This document shows positions 32,676 through 47,620 of a stretch of DNA of 64,000 bases, piece after piece. Both the position numbers and the translations under genes were made by a program. The stretch covers positions 34,911,001 through 34,975,000 of the forward strand of contig OY727095.1 of the NCBI GenBank assembly GCA_963402885.1, written 5' to 3'. Under the pieces are notes generated by a model. The model searched no databases. It saw nothing but the letters and a program-made list of their open reading frames with translations, and had not been told where the DNA came from. The DNA comes from Antedon bifida. Its lineage: Eukaryota; Echinodermata; Crinoidea; Comatulida; Antedonidae. Every line of letters begins with the position of its first letter. Position 1 is the stretch's first letter.

Positions 32676-35600
32676 AACACATGGTCGATGTCAAATAGTA
32701 AGGTGTGCTGCATGAATAACAAAACATAGACATGTTATATTTCAGATGTTCTTTTATTCTAGCATCAATGCACTAATAATTCAAGCAGTGCAATTACATC
32801 GAGTTGAACTGAATTACGTTACGTAAAATTGCAGAAGCAGAAGAATTTAAAACTTGAATAAATTACGTTGTAAAAATCTTAATATTGCAGAATTTGTTAA
32901 GTAGTTATTAGTGCAGGGCTCATGGGTCGATAAACACCCGATCATTACAGTAAAGACAAAACCCTGTACGAGTCCAATTATATAAAATGCCAATCAATGA
33001 TGTCTACAAGATTTACAAAATACGTGTAAAAGTTCAATGACATCAGTTGTTTAGAGGGCGGTATATCAATAATTAACTTTGAGTCATTATACAATCATTA
33101 AATTAATAATATAATTCAACTACTGACCATGAACATACTAATAGTAGCAAGAATTTGCAACGAATCAAAGGCAACGTGCTGAAGTTAGAATGAACAAGAG
33201 TAGGATCTGGCCTAATCTTACTACTAGTAGTAGGAATACAGTAGCCTACAGACGTTTTGAACGTTCTTTCTTGAACAACGTTCTAACTAAATGAGTTGTG
33301 AACAACGAACATCAGTACAACTCCTGAAGTAATCAGAAATGTGTACTCAAAGCAATAATGTATAAAAATACATAAATTGTATCTCTAAGAAACAATCAGC
33401 ATATTATGATGTAATGTCAGATGTTATGCAATATCTTTTTCAACAGATCAAATCTGATAATGAAATAATACCAGTGCAATTACCTTAACGACGACGTAAG
33501 GGGCGCACCTTCAATTTACTAGCGTACTCAGTCTACTACTCAGTAGTACTAAGCCTACACATATAATTAGATAATCTATTATGAAATTTAGACATTTACA
33601 CAACAATTTTAACTAAATCTATTATTTGCACAAAGTATAAACTTAAGTGTTGATTACGATGATTTCATTAAGGTACATATTGCATTACAAATAACTACAG
33701 ATCAGTGTAGAAACATTTAATTTGAGTGGACAAAAATCGTAGGCTCATAATCTTTTTTAAAAAATACGATAATGTACTTAAGAATATAGGGCGAGATATA
33801 TATGTGGTTTGCGAATAATTAAGGGATTTTAAACTCGAGGACAACGTGGTAGGCAAAGATAGGGAGAGTTCTTTTGAAATATGTAAATTTTCTGCATATC
33901 ATGAGCAGTAGGACGGAAGTTACCATTGTAGAAGATATAGGACGGAAATAAAACTAAATAATCATCATTTTCCAAAGAATTCTAAAAACTTTGATGACAA
34001 TTAATAGTAAGGACGAGTAAAAGAAGGGCCACTTTCTTCAGACGTTCCACGACGACCAAAATTTAGTGGGACGGATATTGAAAACATAACATAGTTTTAA
34101 GTAGCATAATGTAACGCCATAAAACCACCATGCACATAAACAATTGACGCGCGCGTACACAAATTGACCATTATTATCAGCATTTAGACACGCGCGTCAA
34201 ATGCGGTTCTGGTGTGTTGTATGACATCACACGTACGGTACGCAACGGGATTGGCTAATAACCAATGATGGGTTCTTTAAAAAATACGAATTACAAATAT
34301 ACTATTAAATCAAATATTAATTTGAAAAGTTATGGAGGGAAGATAAATACTGTACTATAATATGATGTAATTTTGATGATATAAATAAATAAAATATAAC
34401 TAAAGGCTTTGATAATAAATTAACTAAGTGTGCAGACATTAAATATACTGTACATATTCAATACTGTAATAAAACGATATAATTTACAACAAATGTTACA
34501 ATTAGCACTAAAAGTATAGGGACGGAATTTGAGAGACCAAGTCGACGACCCTCCACTTCATGTACTTCATGACACCAATAGTGCATACCGCCCTCTATAA
34601 ACCATCACAGATCCGTCTGCAAAAGAAAAATAATAATCAATACGATTATACAAAAAGAAATGTGAACTAATGGAGATAAGAAAACCAAGTATATAAGTAG
34701 GCCTATATATGATAAAAACATTAATTCAAAACGATACGATTTCACGAATATTACTAAATATGGAACGAATTGTGTTGTCTCAGACAAAATGTAATGCTTT
34801 AAATTCCTTAAAAATTGGTTAAGTCTGTATTTTACACAAAAAAATACGAACTAGACTTGAATTTATGACAAATTAATTTACTTAAAAAAGTTTAGGTGTA
34901 AGAGTGATCGATAGAGGGCGAAATCAGCAGAAACGTACCTTTGCTAAATCTTTACTGAAATTATAATTTAACTGCGAACAAAGAGGAGGCAATCACGGTA
35001 CTTAATTCATGCATTGTGACTTGATGCAGCTGTGAGCTGGCCGTGTGCTTCATTTGTATTCAGAGCAACTTTGGTTAATAATTGTATTTAATTGAATGGC
35101 CAGGCTGATTAATTAGCAATAGTAAAGCAATTCAAGAAACTCGTGCATTTATCGAGTAAAATTTTAAGATTAGGCCTACAGTTTAATTAATTATCGATAA
35201 AATTGATCGCATATTGTCGAGTGATTTTATGAACAAAAATCTTAGTATCAAAATTTACCGAATTATCACTTAGTGAATATATTGGCAAATCAAACATTAA
35301 GATGGCCGAAGCTGATTCCCGAAAAAGAACTTCATGCCGTCAAGCTTGAATGATTCCAAACAGAGCATGACGTAAACGTGTGTGATCACAAAGCGTGACG
35401 AAATTACTTGGAACATCTGGATATTTTTCTGTAACCAATGGCAACTAATGGTACACCTTTGTAAGGCAATAGATTCAAATTGTATGCGACGAATTTTGAT
35501 GTGTGTAATATCAATGATTATCTATAACACGCGACAAATACGTTATTATAAGACGACTCTTTATACTTCGCATGCTAAGGACATTTTCTTCTTTATTTTC

Positions 35601-38600
35601 GCCGACAGACAATAGCTGTAACAATCATGGCGCCAAAACAGGTGTGCGCATCATATTGTATCAAATATAATTACAAGATAGAAGTTCATTAGTATGAATG
35701 ATGACTGAAATTCGAAAGACTTTGATATGAAATCTTTAAAAATATATCTTGAAAGAAGATCGGAAAACGTAAATGGGACCGCGTTACAGCCATAGAAAGT
35801 TGATTAATTGATAATCATTGTATTAATTACTATTTTAATTAGTTTCATGGTACGGCATCGCTAATCAGTAACCAAAACGTGGAAACATTTTCATCTGGTT
35901 TCGATAATACAGTACTGGTTTATTCAGGAACTCTATCTCAGTAACAAAACGGTCCTTTAAGTTTATCAGACCAACAATAACATAATATTAAAATTTACAC
36001 ATTAAAATTCTAATTTAAATATTAAAATTCGATCACTTTCAACGCGCGTACGCCTAGACATACATCATTATACATTTATAATAAAAGAGTACATTCTTGC
36101 CATCATTCTTATTTACTGTATAATCGTACGTATGATTAAAATATGATTAGATCACGTGATTGAGGGAGCACCAATGTCGGCTTGGGTACCCAGATGTACG
36201 TAGAGCCGCTTGGTGTGAAATATTAACAAGTGATAAATACTTAAATTTCCATAAGTGTGAAATATGAGTAAATGTAGGCAGTAAAAATAAATTAAACTAC
36301 ACACTACAGATGTTGATTGTTTGAGACACCATCTGGTGCGCATATACCCTCCAGGGGGGCTATCACGTCTGCCCAACTCAAAAACAACACGCAGCAGCAA
36401 TATAACTACAATATGTTTACGATCCCCTCAGCACCAATTTCAACTGCATATTTTATTACTTTAATTGTGTGCGGCTAGAAAACCCATGTAATGTACCTTG
36501 TTATACACAAGTCCGTCGTTTTACAGAAACGTATTTAAAATTATTTACACAACAATAATAAGAGAAACATTATCAAGAAGTGGTCACAAGCTAAATTAGA
36601 ATGTTCGCAGTCAAATTGGACTAACAACCAAACCGACGGAATTAAGAACCATATAACACAAAAACAGTAGTGTGACCTACTCATGTCAGGTAAAGCCCCG
36701 AAGGATCACAGGCTAATAATATCATATCTTGCTCTTACCGAACACTATCACAGCCTAGAGCACAGGACAGCAGGTGGGAGGATGATCAAGTCCACTTCAG
36801 TCATAACTTTTGTATTAAAAAGTGAATGTTCAGTCGAAGTGACACGCAAATATTAACTATGGAATTACAGGCGTTTCTATTGGATACAGCGTCATACATT
36901 ATCTAGTTCGTACACCTCACTCATTGTTACCAGTAAGGTTTATTAGAGTAGATTTACAATACTTTCACTCGTCCCTAATTGGAGGAAATGTTACAAGAAC
37001 AGAACTGTAAAAATAATGACAAAATGTCAATCAATGTCAGAATGTTCGCCTTGATCTTTCTATCGTTCCCCCTTGCACTAACTACCATGGTATGACGGGG
37101 GTGGGTTGTGCGGTACCCCTTCACGCAACTGTTTGCAGACCTTCTCCGTACCCATCAATCAAGAAAACCCAATTCACCGTGAATCATCACCACAGAACTT
37201 CGCGCAGATTATATTTTTTCCGTGTCGCTCACATCAGATTGAGGTAACAGATGAAATATTGAAAAACATGAACTACCGTACTGTAGGCTACACTTCGGTT
37301 CATACAACCATAGTTAGAATTCAGAGACACGTTATGACGGTATTTTTAACCACACTATTAGTTTTTGGGCCAACGATATTAACATGACGAAATATATTAT
37401 ACGTTAACTTTGCGCAAACGTAAAACAAATTGATGGCGCGTTCGTATCGTAGCGCCGACTTGTTTTGTAAGAATGTGTGTGACGTAGCGACTCATAATAA
37501 AAATCAAACAGAAAATAAAAACACATCAAAGGGTTAAAGATTGATATCGAGGCAGCACGTACACTGATGCTAACAACATAGGCGTACTTAAGTCTAGATA
37601 TGCAGATGTATACTAATTACATTATCGCAAAAATACGCACATTCGCACCTCGAAAGATACACGGTACACTGTAGTATGTATTGCTGTAATTACACGCCCG
37701 TTTCAAGCCCAATATTTATTTGCGCCAAATCCCCGCGGCCGGTTACGTTTTACTACTTAAAAACACCGAAGACACGATCTTTTGCCCTGAACGGAAATAA
37801 GAATTATGCAAATTAAAAGCGTGCAAGATTCTATGTGTGCAATATAATGGTCGTGTAATTAACCCACCGCGTTTATTGCTGTTTAATATCAATGTAGTAG
37901 TTATTAACAGCACTTGATATAGGTTTTTCGATGTTTGACAGTTCTGGAATTAACCGAGCCAGCAGACGTGCGAAGTACTTCCGAATGACTCAAGCCCTGT
38001 TGTATATCCACAATTATGGACGGGGCGCGAAGCTGTCAAACACGCCCAGAGGAGTTTTCGAAAGCTATCGAAACGAATGCAAGGCAGGGAGGGGGAAGTG
38101 GTGTTGATAGGTTTCGTGATTGTCAGGGGAAGGCTTAGGTGACAGTGCGTACGTGCTTAAGACACTTCTACCACAAGGATTGGGTTGTTCGCAGATCAAA
38201 GGCAACTATTACATCGACGCGAAAATCAAGGGCTAGTAGGCCTATACTCTTTCGGTTTGAATGTGACATCAAGCGTTGAGTATTTTGTACGTGTATGTTC
38301 ACTACGCTTGACGCGTTTATGACGTTGCGCGTTAAACGCATTACGTTTGGATAAATGCAACGTAATAGTAACCGGAGTCCATTGTGAATTATGAATGACG
38401 GAAAAATGCCACTCTTCTAAGGAGATTGTTATGAAATAACTTTTTTTTATTTTTTTATTAATTTAATTAGAAAAAGGGTATTTTAGATCTTAAAACTAAC
38501 GTATTTATATAATTATTTGGATACGGGAATATTAAGGGTTTTTTTCGGAGTAGAGGAAGTTTGGCCTTCTTTTCTTTAACTTTTCGTTTTAACCTTTGGC

Positions 38601-41600
38601 CTACGGTTATCGCACTTAAAGGACTTATATTTCTTGGAATACACAATACATACACCCTAAGCGCACGTTTTCGTCGTGCAGTGATGGTATATGATGGGAA
38701 ATTCTAAAATACCTATGCCCTCAAGTCAAACTGCCAAGTGACAACATTTTCAGAGGCATCAGATAATTACAAAATACCCTTTACATGCTGGTTCTGCCTA
38801 TAGCATCAGACGGGTGTATGTGTCGGTTTGATCATTGTGATAGTGGCAACACGAAATTAACGCGCGCGTATGCATGACAATGAAACGCGCGCGTATACAT
38901 GTTGATGATTATTAATTTTACACGCGCGTGTCATAAAGGTATCCCATTGAGAAATCGCTAAATTAAACAAATTAATATTATTAAAGACTGTCTATGAAAA
39001 TAGGCAAATGATAGCTTCACTTCCCTGATTTGCTAGGCCTATATTTCGATACTTCAAGCATGGACCAAATAAGTTCATGCTTCAAGACAACAAGATATTT
39101 ATGATGTATTTGGTTTATCATTAGTAATATTAGTTTTGGGTATTTACAAATTAAATATCAAGGAACAAATTAAAATGTTATGATTAAAAGTTACGATTAA
39201 AAAAATAAAAGCCAACAATATATTTTCCGTAGTAATATTAATTATATGCCTACCCATCATGTAAGAAGCAGCCAACGATTGAACATCCGTGATACAGACA
39301 GTACAGATGCATTTCAATTTAGTTATTATTACCACACTCTGCAGATCACTGTACACCATATGACATTCCGTTATTTATTATGTTAGTCTGAAGGCTTAAA
39401 TTCATTCAAATATAGATGTATTATAATTTATGTTAAGTTATGAATATAGTAGAAATGATATTGTTGAAATCAAGTTATGACGGTACATTATTAAATTTAT
39501 TGATATTATATTGCCTTCGATTCAATTTTATTGACTCTTTATGCTGTTTTATGTACCCAACCCAGTCACTATTATTTGTTAATTTAACACAGCACACAGG
39601 TATAGTATATTATATATTTGTTTTAGGCCTAAGTGCGGTATGTTTTAAACATATTGAAGTAATTTTAAAGATCAAAGTTCTATAATGTTAAAGAAGAGCA
39701 AATTTCGTACAATCATTAAGTCATTCAGTTCAATTAAAAACCTTATTGTTCGTTATATTAAACATTATTTGAATTGCATTATTTATTAAATTAGTTCAAA
39801 GTTTAAATATTTATATAGTAGCGACAAATGTTAAGTTAGGTTTGAACAAGACACACAGCTGAAGATTACGATTATAATTTTCATCAATAAGACAGTATCA
39901 TCTTCTAAGAAATTCGAGTATTTGTATGTTTTAAAATAATTTAACCATCGATTTATTTACTATATCTAATATTAGATAGGTTAATGAATATGCAAATGAG
40001 GGAATTGTTTGAATACACAGGTGGTAGTAATGTAAATATACACTCAAGAAGATTAGTACTTCTGCTGACAAAAGATTAAATATTGCCGGTCTTTCTTCGT
40101 AATTATACAATGGCACAATAATAAAATATTAAATAAGTATATAAAGGCATGGAAATATACATTTAATATTACTCAAGTTTATTAAACATTTGCGTGATTC
40201 AATTTTGTTCTTTTAAAACCATGATTACTTTTTTCGATTCATGATTTTTATTTATTTATTTTTTTTTTTATTAAAACGTACGAGAGAATAACACGATTGG
40301 TGTATATATCAAAACAAATTGGTAAAAGGGTCTTTACATAAACTTTGTTCGTTTGTCCCCCACAAAATATATGAAAAACCAATTGCACTTTGAATAGGTC
40401 ATCAATTAAAAAAAATGTTTTGTTAGGAATACGCCTCTTTGCACAGCTGGTAAATACAATGCTAATAAAACAATTGTTTTGTTTACACTAATACAGATAA
40501 AAGTAAAATCACACAATTTTGTATTCAATTTCTTTGTATTCAATGTTTTAACTGTAATTCCTGAATCATCTAAATCTATTATATTGTCTTTTTTGGGGAA
40601 ACACTCTTCACTTTAATTCGGTGATGAAGGCAAATCTCTTTTTTTCGACTATTTTTCTACACTTTTTAAAAATATACATTTGAAAAAACAAATCAAACAG
40701 TGAAAAAGGTAGAACAAACCTAACGTGACCTTTCTATCTTTGTTTGGACAAATAAATAGCTTTATAGGCCTAATACTCCAAAAAGCGGAATTCTATTGTT
40801 AACGTCGGTTGTGTTGGTCTAAAAAATAACAATAGAACGTGGTTTCCGGTAAGTGTGGTCGATTTTGAAAAAAAGTAATTAATAAATCCATGTATCAAAA
40901 TTATAATTCAAAGTTCACATTGAGTGTTATTGCATTAGTCGAGCACTATATTTATAGAAGTGTTCGGGCGATACATCGTAAATATTGGAGTTCACTATAA
41001 TATCTCTATGATTGAATATACTCGTTTAAGACTACGCTAAGTAACACCAACATAATTATCCAAATGTTATTTATAAGAAGGTTTGAAATATTACGAATAT
41101 ATTTTTCATTCTTAATTTAATAATCTATTGAGAAATGGACATTATTGAGGCAACTAAGTACGATTACTACCTCTGACCAAAAATAACACATGAGGCCTAC
41201 ATCACGCATCATGCTATTAGGCCTATATACAAGGATAATATTATGAATCGGATTTCTGAATTTTCTTAGGCTTACTTAGATAAACAATACGTTTATTTTC
41301 TAATAGCATCAAATGTTGTAATTATCGATAGACACTCATTAAATTTCCGATATTAATATTCATGATTTACTGCAGTCAAGATCGATCCGATCGACAGATA
41401 TAGACTTGAGTAGTTAGATCGAACTTTACACAAACTAGGCCTACACGTCGAAGGTTTTGAAATACTCTTTTTGCAAAGCAATAATAAAGTACACACAAAT
41501 CCATTGGAATGGGTTGCGTACTAGCAAAATACTGGTTAAACCTTAGAATATATTATTAGGCAATTGTGTTCATTACTACGAATTGAACTTTTGTAAACAA

Positions 41601-41853
41601 TTAAAATAGGCCTTAGTTAAAAAATTGTGGGTTTTTTTTTATCACTGGTAGCTTTTTTTTTTTTTTCAAGTTTTGAAATTTCAAGAAGGTGTTTTGAAAT
41701 TTCAAGAAGGTGTTTTTTAATGGTGTGTTCCATCGTCAAGTCCGTATCATTTCAACCAATATTTTTATATATCAAATATCATAATTCGTTTCAATAAAAA
41801 TTGTGATTTTTCAATACATACAATTACAGTAAACCATTAATATAATATTTTGG

Positions 41854-41947
41854 CAAATAGAACGATAAGTTTACTAAACTAAACATGTGACAACTGGACC
41901 AAATAGAACGATAAGTTTACTAAACTAAACATGTGACAACTGGACCA
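41854..41947. repeat. 46-bp tandem duplication 3' of ATOH8 exon 1
   Basis: AAATAGAACGATAAGTTTAC...ACATGTGACAACTGGACC occurs twice in direct succession without visible differences. Each copy holds CATGTG, an E-box (CANNTG); whether a bHLH factor binds there is untested. Confidence 0.85.
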
Positions 41948-42045
41948 TTGCGTATGTTTCCTTCTATTCACGCACACTTTTTTATGTTCTTTTTCAGTAC
42001 AACACGAAGAAACACAACAATCACTATAATTGTGACATAACTTAC

Positions 42046-42783
42046 CTTTCTTCGTTTAGATCTCCCTTCTGCCTGCAATGTTTTTGTACAAAGTTCAACA
42101 CACTCCTCAAAACTTATGTCATCGTTAGAGTCCGTAGTAGTAGCACAATCCACATCTGCTAGACGAGAAAGTGCTAAAATATAGCAACATGCTATTTTTA
42201 ATATGGCCAATTTCGACAGTTTTTGGTTATGAGAATACGACGGTACGGCTCTGCGCAGTCCTTCAAACGCCGCACTGATCGTATGCACACGGTTTCGTTC
42301 GCGTGCGTTGGCGACGATTCGTCTCGAACGACTTAAATTTTTATAAGAACGAGTGTGTTTTTTCCTGGGTGTCTTTACGGGTGTATCTTCACCAGCACTA
42401 AACGAGTAATCAATAGGAGAATGTTGTTGTAGTTCAGTTGGGCTTGGACTCGGGCTGGGAAAAGGGTTCCCCTGTATTGGTGTATGCGTCTCGATCGAAG
42501 AAGCCATCGAAGTATTTAAACTAAGTTCATTGTCAGAGTCTTCGTCGGCGGAGCATGGTCCTTGTGACACGATATGGTCTGCTGTATCTTCTATGACTGG
42601 CTTGTCGCAATCCGAGGTGTTAATTCGTTTAGGCTCTCTCTGCTTCCGTTTGTTTCTCCTGCTTGATCCAGATTTCATCGGCCTAGGCAAATTCATCTCG
42701 TCCGGTGAATTTTCCCATCCCGTTTCAACCCACTCATCGCGTGCCACATGATCACGGGTTGACTCTGTCTCTGTTCCGTTCAT
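42046..42783 (-). CDS. ATOH8: ATOH8 (net family) bHLH transcription factor, first coding exon
   Basis: Nuclear DNA-binding regulator of differentiation; the family is atonal-related group ATOH8/net. The exon from ATG 42783 to AAG|GTAAGT (42046) encodes 246 residues. The basic region and first helix NARERNRVHTISAAFEGLR, the loop VPSYSHNQKL, the second helix SKLAILKIACCYILALSRLA, and the family-specific tail SFEECVELCTKTLQAEGRSK match vertebrate ATOH8 (VHTISAAFEALRKQVPCYSY, TLQAEGRAKKRKE as recalled). The N-terminal part has basic and Ser/Pro-rich segments (KSGSSRRNKRKQREPKR, NPFPSPSPSP). As in vertebrates, only a few residues should follow the intron; that terminal exon, expected below 42046, was not found. 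The upstream 8 kb lacks genes, as is common for developmental regulators. Confidence 0.9.
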
Positions 42784-44404
42784 GGGTGGTACAAGGGGTA
42801 TTTATATCGAACGAGAAATCAAAATAGCGCTTTGTTCTACAGAGTCAAGGAGAGAATTCGTATTATTCTGTTGAGTGTAAAGTGTTTGTGGTTAAGTTGC
42901 TACGCTTGAGCGATATTGTCTTTGAATGCGCCCAGATGTTCAATAGTCAAGCTCGATTGAATTGCATGCATAGACGATGAATACAAACGGCATGCGAAGA
43001 TCTGTTTCTCTCTAGTTGATTAAACGATTGTTATCGAAGGCTTAGCAGCGCACACAAATTACAATTTCAAATTAAAATCGGTATATGCATGATAACTGTT
43101 GCCTTGTCGATCGTGTTTCACAGCTACGCTTCTCCCAGCCGCTTTTATTTATTCAGCCCGCTCAAATTAACCTCACACCTGGCTCGTACAAAACGCCAAC
43201 CAGCTCACCACCCGGCTACTTAACGCTCTTCCTAATATTAACAAGACGTTCAAATTTCATATCCCAGGCGATATTATTCTGTTTTCACAATCCACGAATA
43301 TGAATTACAATAAATTCCAGATCATGAGGTTTTTTAACTGTAAACTTATATAATATATAATATTAAAATCGATAACGTGTAGTATAACTGTAATATTAAC
43401 ATCGATAACGTAATAAAAAAATGGTAGGCCTATTATCACCTCACATCACCGTTACAATCGCGAACATGTTTCGATTATGCGTTAATGTTTACGCCAGCTC
43501 TGTTAGTGATCTGAACAGCGTAATTTCGTTTTACATCCGGATATACCGACGCTACTTCTTACCACCTGTGTGCCTGCTAATCAGATAGAATTATTCACAA
43601 AGGACGTGTATATTGCGAATATTGAGTCGCCTATGTAAACACCAGCGCCAGGTTGTGATGTATTCATCTATTGAATACGCTGCTTAATCGATGAGCGTTG
43701 AGATTTTTAATAAACTTCTCCCGCCGCATCTAGCGTTACCACTCTCAAACAATATTTCATCATAATTGATGGTAACGCAAACTCATTTAGGATGACGGGA
43801 AAATCGTTGATGAGCATTGTGAACGGCCACTGAACTATCGCGTTATTTAGCATTTTAAATCAGGCGCTCGAAATCAGACTAAACGACCATCATGGAGGAA
43901 GTAAAATGAACTTCCTTTATAATATAACAATGTATTTAGTTGTGATTGCCGAGTAATCTGATGGGCGCTTTTCTTGAAGCGAGTTCGAATGGGTCCCAAG
44001 AAAACATATCACTATAATGGCGAATATGTTTGTAAATCATCGAAGATAATATTAATCATTTCAAATATTATTCTATCCTATATTAAAAACTATTTAAAGG
44101 TAAATTTTACGTTTATACAAAAAAAAAAAATAAATAAAGTAAAAATGACTGTACTGTATATGCCGTATTGGAGTTCTAGTTGAGTTTCTAATTCAACGAT
44201 AACGAATACAATGCGCTATTCAAATCGATTCATATCATGATTTTATTATCACTTTTTTTAAATATAAAAACATCTTAATAGGCAAAAGTCTGTTCGATTG
44301 GAAATTGCCAAGGGAACAGGTTCATCATGGGGAAATAGTTATTATTCGATTCGCTTTTAATGAACACATTAAACATATTCGCAATGAATTTAGATAGTAA
44401 TTCG

Positions 44405-44620
44405 CCGGAAAACACGGTTTCTCACAAGAACGCAACGACATGGCGCAACGCAAAGTGAGTTGACCCCGAAGCGACAGTTGGTAAAATATTTGCGGCGCGC
44501 GCTAAGTTCTTGCGTCGTCGCAAGAAGGATGGGGGGAAGATGGAAACACGAATACGCATGCGTATAAGCAGGCGCTTTCGATTCGCGCGAACAAATTCGC
44601 CTAGTGGAAAATAGGCTTTA
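44405..44620. repeat. Dispersed repeat related to the 105-bp unit
   Basis: CAAGAACGCAACGACATGGC, GAGTTGACC, a GC-rich body (GCGGCGCGCGC) and CGCCTAGTGGAAAATAGGCT at the right form a degenerate inverted-repeat layout similar to 32284-32560. Confidence 0.5.
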
Positions 44621-44639
44621 CAATAGATGTGCACCGCAA

Positions 44640-44680
44640 ATCAATTCAATTCAATTCAATTCAACTTTATTTCAGACAAA
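44640..44680. repeat. SINE-like terminal segment, second copy
   Basis: Several TCAAT units then TCAACTTTATTTCAGACA; compare 32634-32675. Confidence 0.5.
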
Positions 44681-46767
44681 CTGTCCATATGAAACATATA
44701 AATACAATAAAAAAATGATGAAAGTATACTACAGTATTATTCATGTCATCAACATAAATTAAATTCAACCGTGTTAGCACCATTGAAATACAGAGAATAT
44801 ATCAATATTGATAACACATTCATTGAAAAATATTGAATAATATTTTGCGTCGGTTTTTGTTGCAGCAATGATCCTATTACATAATATCCTTTAACAGCTG
44901 TCCATTGTTTATTATCATTCTCGCTACTGAATATTTTCATTATTAAAACAGTTGAAGTGGAAACATCTATGAGTAACGCACCAAGCGCTTTACAGATGTT
45001 CATGTCTTCTTTCTCTCTCCTGTAAAGAGTCGACGCATTAATCAACGTCACTCCATTTTGTATTATTACAAGTAGAGAGACGGTTAAGCGTGCTTTTCTC
45101 ATTAAGCGACGTTATCAAATTGATAAGTTCCAAGTTATAATAATTACGATATTATTATCTGCATAAACGATGTACACAGGTCTTATTCACAGGCTTAATT
45201 ACTCGTTTCCGTGTTTTTAAACATTATCACTGAAAGAATATCGACGCTTTGTATATTAACAGGTTTTATAAAATTTAATCTGAACTTAATTGATGAAACT
45301 CTCCCTTTAAAAAAAAAATGCTTTCATGATTCTGCAATATTGCGCGTCAGAATGTGCCGGTATAAATACAATAAAAGGTAGGCCTATAATACGCACGAAT
45401 TTACGTAAAGATTCACGCGAAGGGCGTTGACGTAAACATAAGCGTTTAGAGACACACAGGAGGAATTACAGTAAGGCCGATGCGCGCGCGTATAGTAGAG
45501 GATGTGTAGATTATGATGAGCGGAAAGAATACGTGTGATTTGTGTGTGTCACAATGAAGCGCTTTACGTACGTGTGTCGCGTTAAAGATGCATATGACAC
45601 GCCGCGTGAGTATGATTTGAGATTTAATGTGCTATTCAAAAGGCAATATTCCGCGAGAACAACGCTACCGAAGTATGAGCTTCAATCCGAGGCCGATTTT
45701 CATGCATAAGTTGTACGAATAATTAGCCTATAGGCTAATTATGTTGGTTCATAATATGGATGATGGATGGAGGAAGACAGAGACGAAAAGACACCTGTCG
45801 AGTTTGCTACAAGCAAGCTTTTAAAGCCTACAGCCGTTTTTGATTAGTGTGTCTATTCAGTTATTGAAGCCATTGTTAGCAATATTAAAAAATAACAAAC
45901 ACTACATAATAATATTCCTATCGAGACGAGAGTTTTTTTCCGTATCCCATTATGATCAACTAATTCGAATCTAGGTTCTGATAATCCAACAACCGTAATC
46001 ACTGAAGCTATTTGTTTTCAATGGCGTCGCAAAATATACCTCATCACATTTTAAACGATATCAATATGAAAAACCTAAATTTAAATTCAAAATAGGGATT
46101 TTGATTGAGATTGTTATCAGACAAAAATCGTGCACGGTGATAATTGAGTTATACCCGAGTGACACGTTGGTGGCAATCATATAAACATTGTAATATTGAA
46201 ATCTAACATGTGTAGCATATGACATTTTGTGACATGTATTTACGTCTAAGTGACAAATGAGTGATACAGGCGACATTATGAGTGACATTATTAATCCGTT
46301 GGCTCGTCACCAAAATGATTCCATCAATCAATGTTTTATGACTTGTTTCTATGAGTATGATGAATACCTCATATCTATTTGGTCTTTTCATACCTTAAAA
46401 CAAAATTATAGCTTGGTGATGTTTTTTGTTTGTTTATTTTATAATATCGGTTTGGTACAATAGTCCAATCAAACAGGTGGCGTTCCATACTACACTTCCT
46501 ACAATCATAAATATTATTCCGTATTTATTTTATCAAGCAGGTGGCGTTCCATAGTAAACATACTACATTATTATCCAGTAGAAAAAAAACTAAACAATTT
46601 TTTTTTAAAGAATTTGGCCTAAATGTACATATAAATACTTACAGTGAGTCGTATTTAAGATTTATTTATTTTTAATCCGACTATAAATATATATTATTCA
46701 CAGATGTATAAAGAAACTAATGTATTGAACTTTTTCATTTCAAAACTGACCACGTAATTTACATGGC

Positions 46768-46850
46768 GTGTGCGTCAACTCTAACGCGTCAACTTTAAAC
46801 GCGACAACTCTAAACACGTCAACTCTCAACACGTCAACTCTCAACTACCC
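46768..46850. repeat. Short 14-bp tandem array
   Basis: Five degenerate units of ACGCGTCAACTCTAA / ACACGTCAACTCTCA type. Confidence 0.8.
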
Positions 46851-47552
46851 ATCGATCATTTTCTCAACGATAATGTCTATAATAAAATCGTATAGTTGTT
46901 GCGATCGATTATGTACGATAATAAAATGTGAATCCTTGTTCTTCATATTTGCATAACACTGTTATAAACAAAATCAATGGTACGCATTTGCTTTTGACAA
47001 AGTGTTTTTTTCATAAATGTATAATTCATTCATCATTCATTGACCGAATTACACACACAAAGCCCGAAATACACTGTAATCAAACCAACATGAAATAAAC
47101 AGATTGATAAATAAAGCGCGCATCTGGAAATATTGGTAATGCGCAGACGGCACACCGACCGCTGCCGGGAAACAGATTGTATTTTGTGCGCTTGGATTAA
47201 AATCAAGAATAAAACTGTGTTTGCCATGTGAACACAAATAATCAACTAAGCGGGCATTAGACACGCTGCTGAATTCTGGTAGCGAATGAGCATTATGCTG
47301 CTATAGTGATTATATCAGAAGGCAGATGAATTGAGGACGAGTGCATATTAATTATGCTAAACAAATTATGTATTTAGATCAACATTTCCTTAGGAGGAAA
47401 ACTAAATTGTTACGAAGATTATCGAGATGGAAAGATTCTATAACACTTTTATACTAGCCTAGATAAATCATTGTATGCAGACTAATCATAACGAACATCC
47501 ACTATTATATTAATTTAAATATTTAAGTTATCCTCAAATGGTTGATTTACTT

Positions 47553-47620
47553 CAAGTGGAGGGATTGGTCAACTCACTTGCGTCGGCGTTCAAGTGGGAA
47601 CCATGCTTTAGGTCTATTAT
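47553..47620. repeat. Fragment of the dispersed GATTGGTCAA repeat
   Basis: GGATTGGTCAACTCACTTGC then AAGTGGGAACCATGCTTTA, which is the complement of the GCATGGTTCCCACT end seen in the 105-bp array. Confidence 0.55.

Larger units (their letters stand above)
31236..41853. other. 10.6-kb gene-poor stretch
   Basis: No exon with recognisable similarity was found on either strand. It holds a TTCG/TTCA microsatellite, a MITE-like fragment, a SINE-like CAATTCAACTTTATTT tail, and scattered TAGGCCTA words. The part nearest 41.9 kb may contain the small last exon(s) and 3' UTR of ATOH8, which I could not identify. Such a desert beside a developmental bHLH gene commonly holds enhancers; none can be shown here. 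Confidence 0.45.

Noticed and set aside
37106..37387. 93-codon plus-strand frame in the gene-poor region
   Set aside because: It does not begin at ATG, has no domain, and lies in otherwise non-coding sequence.
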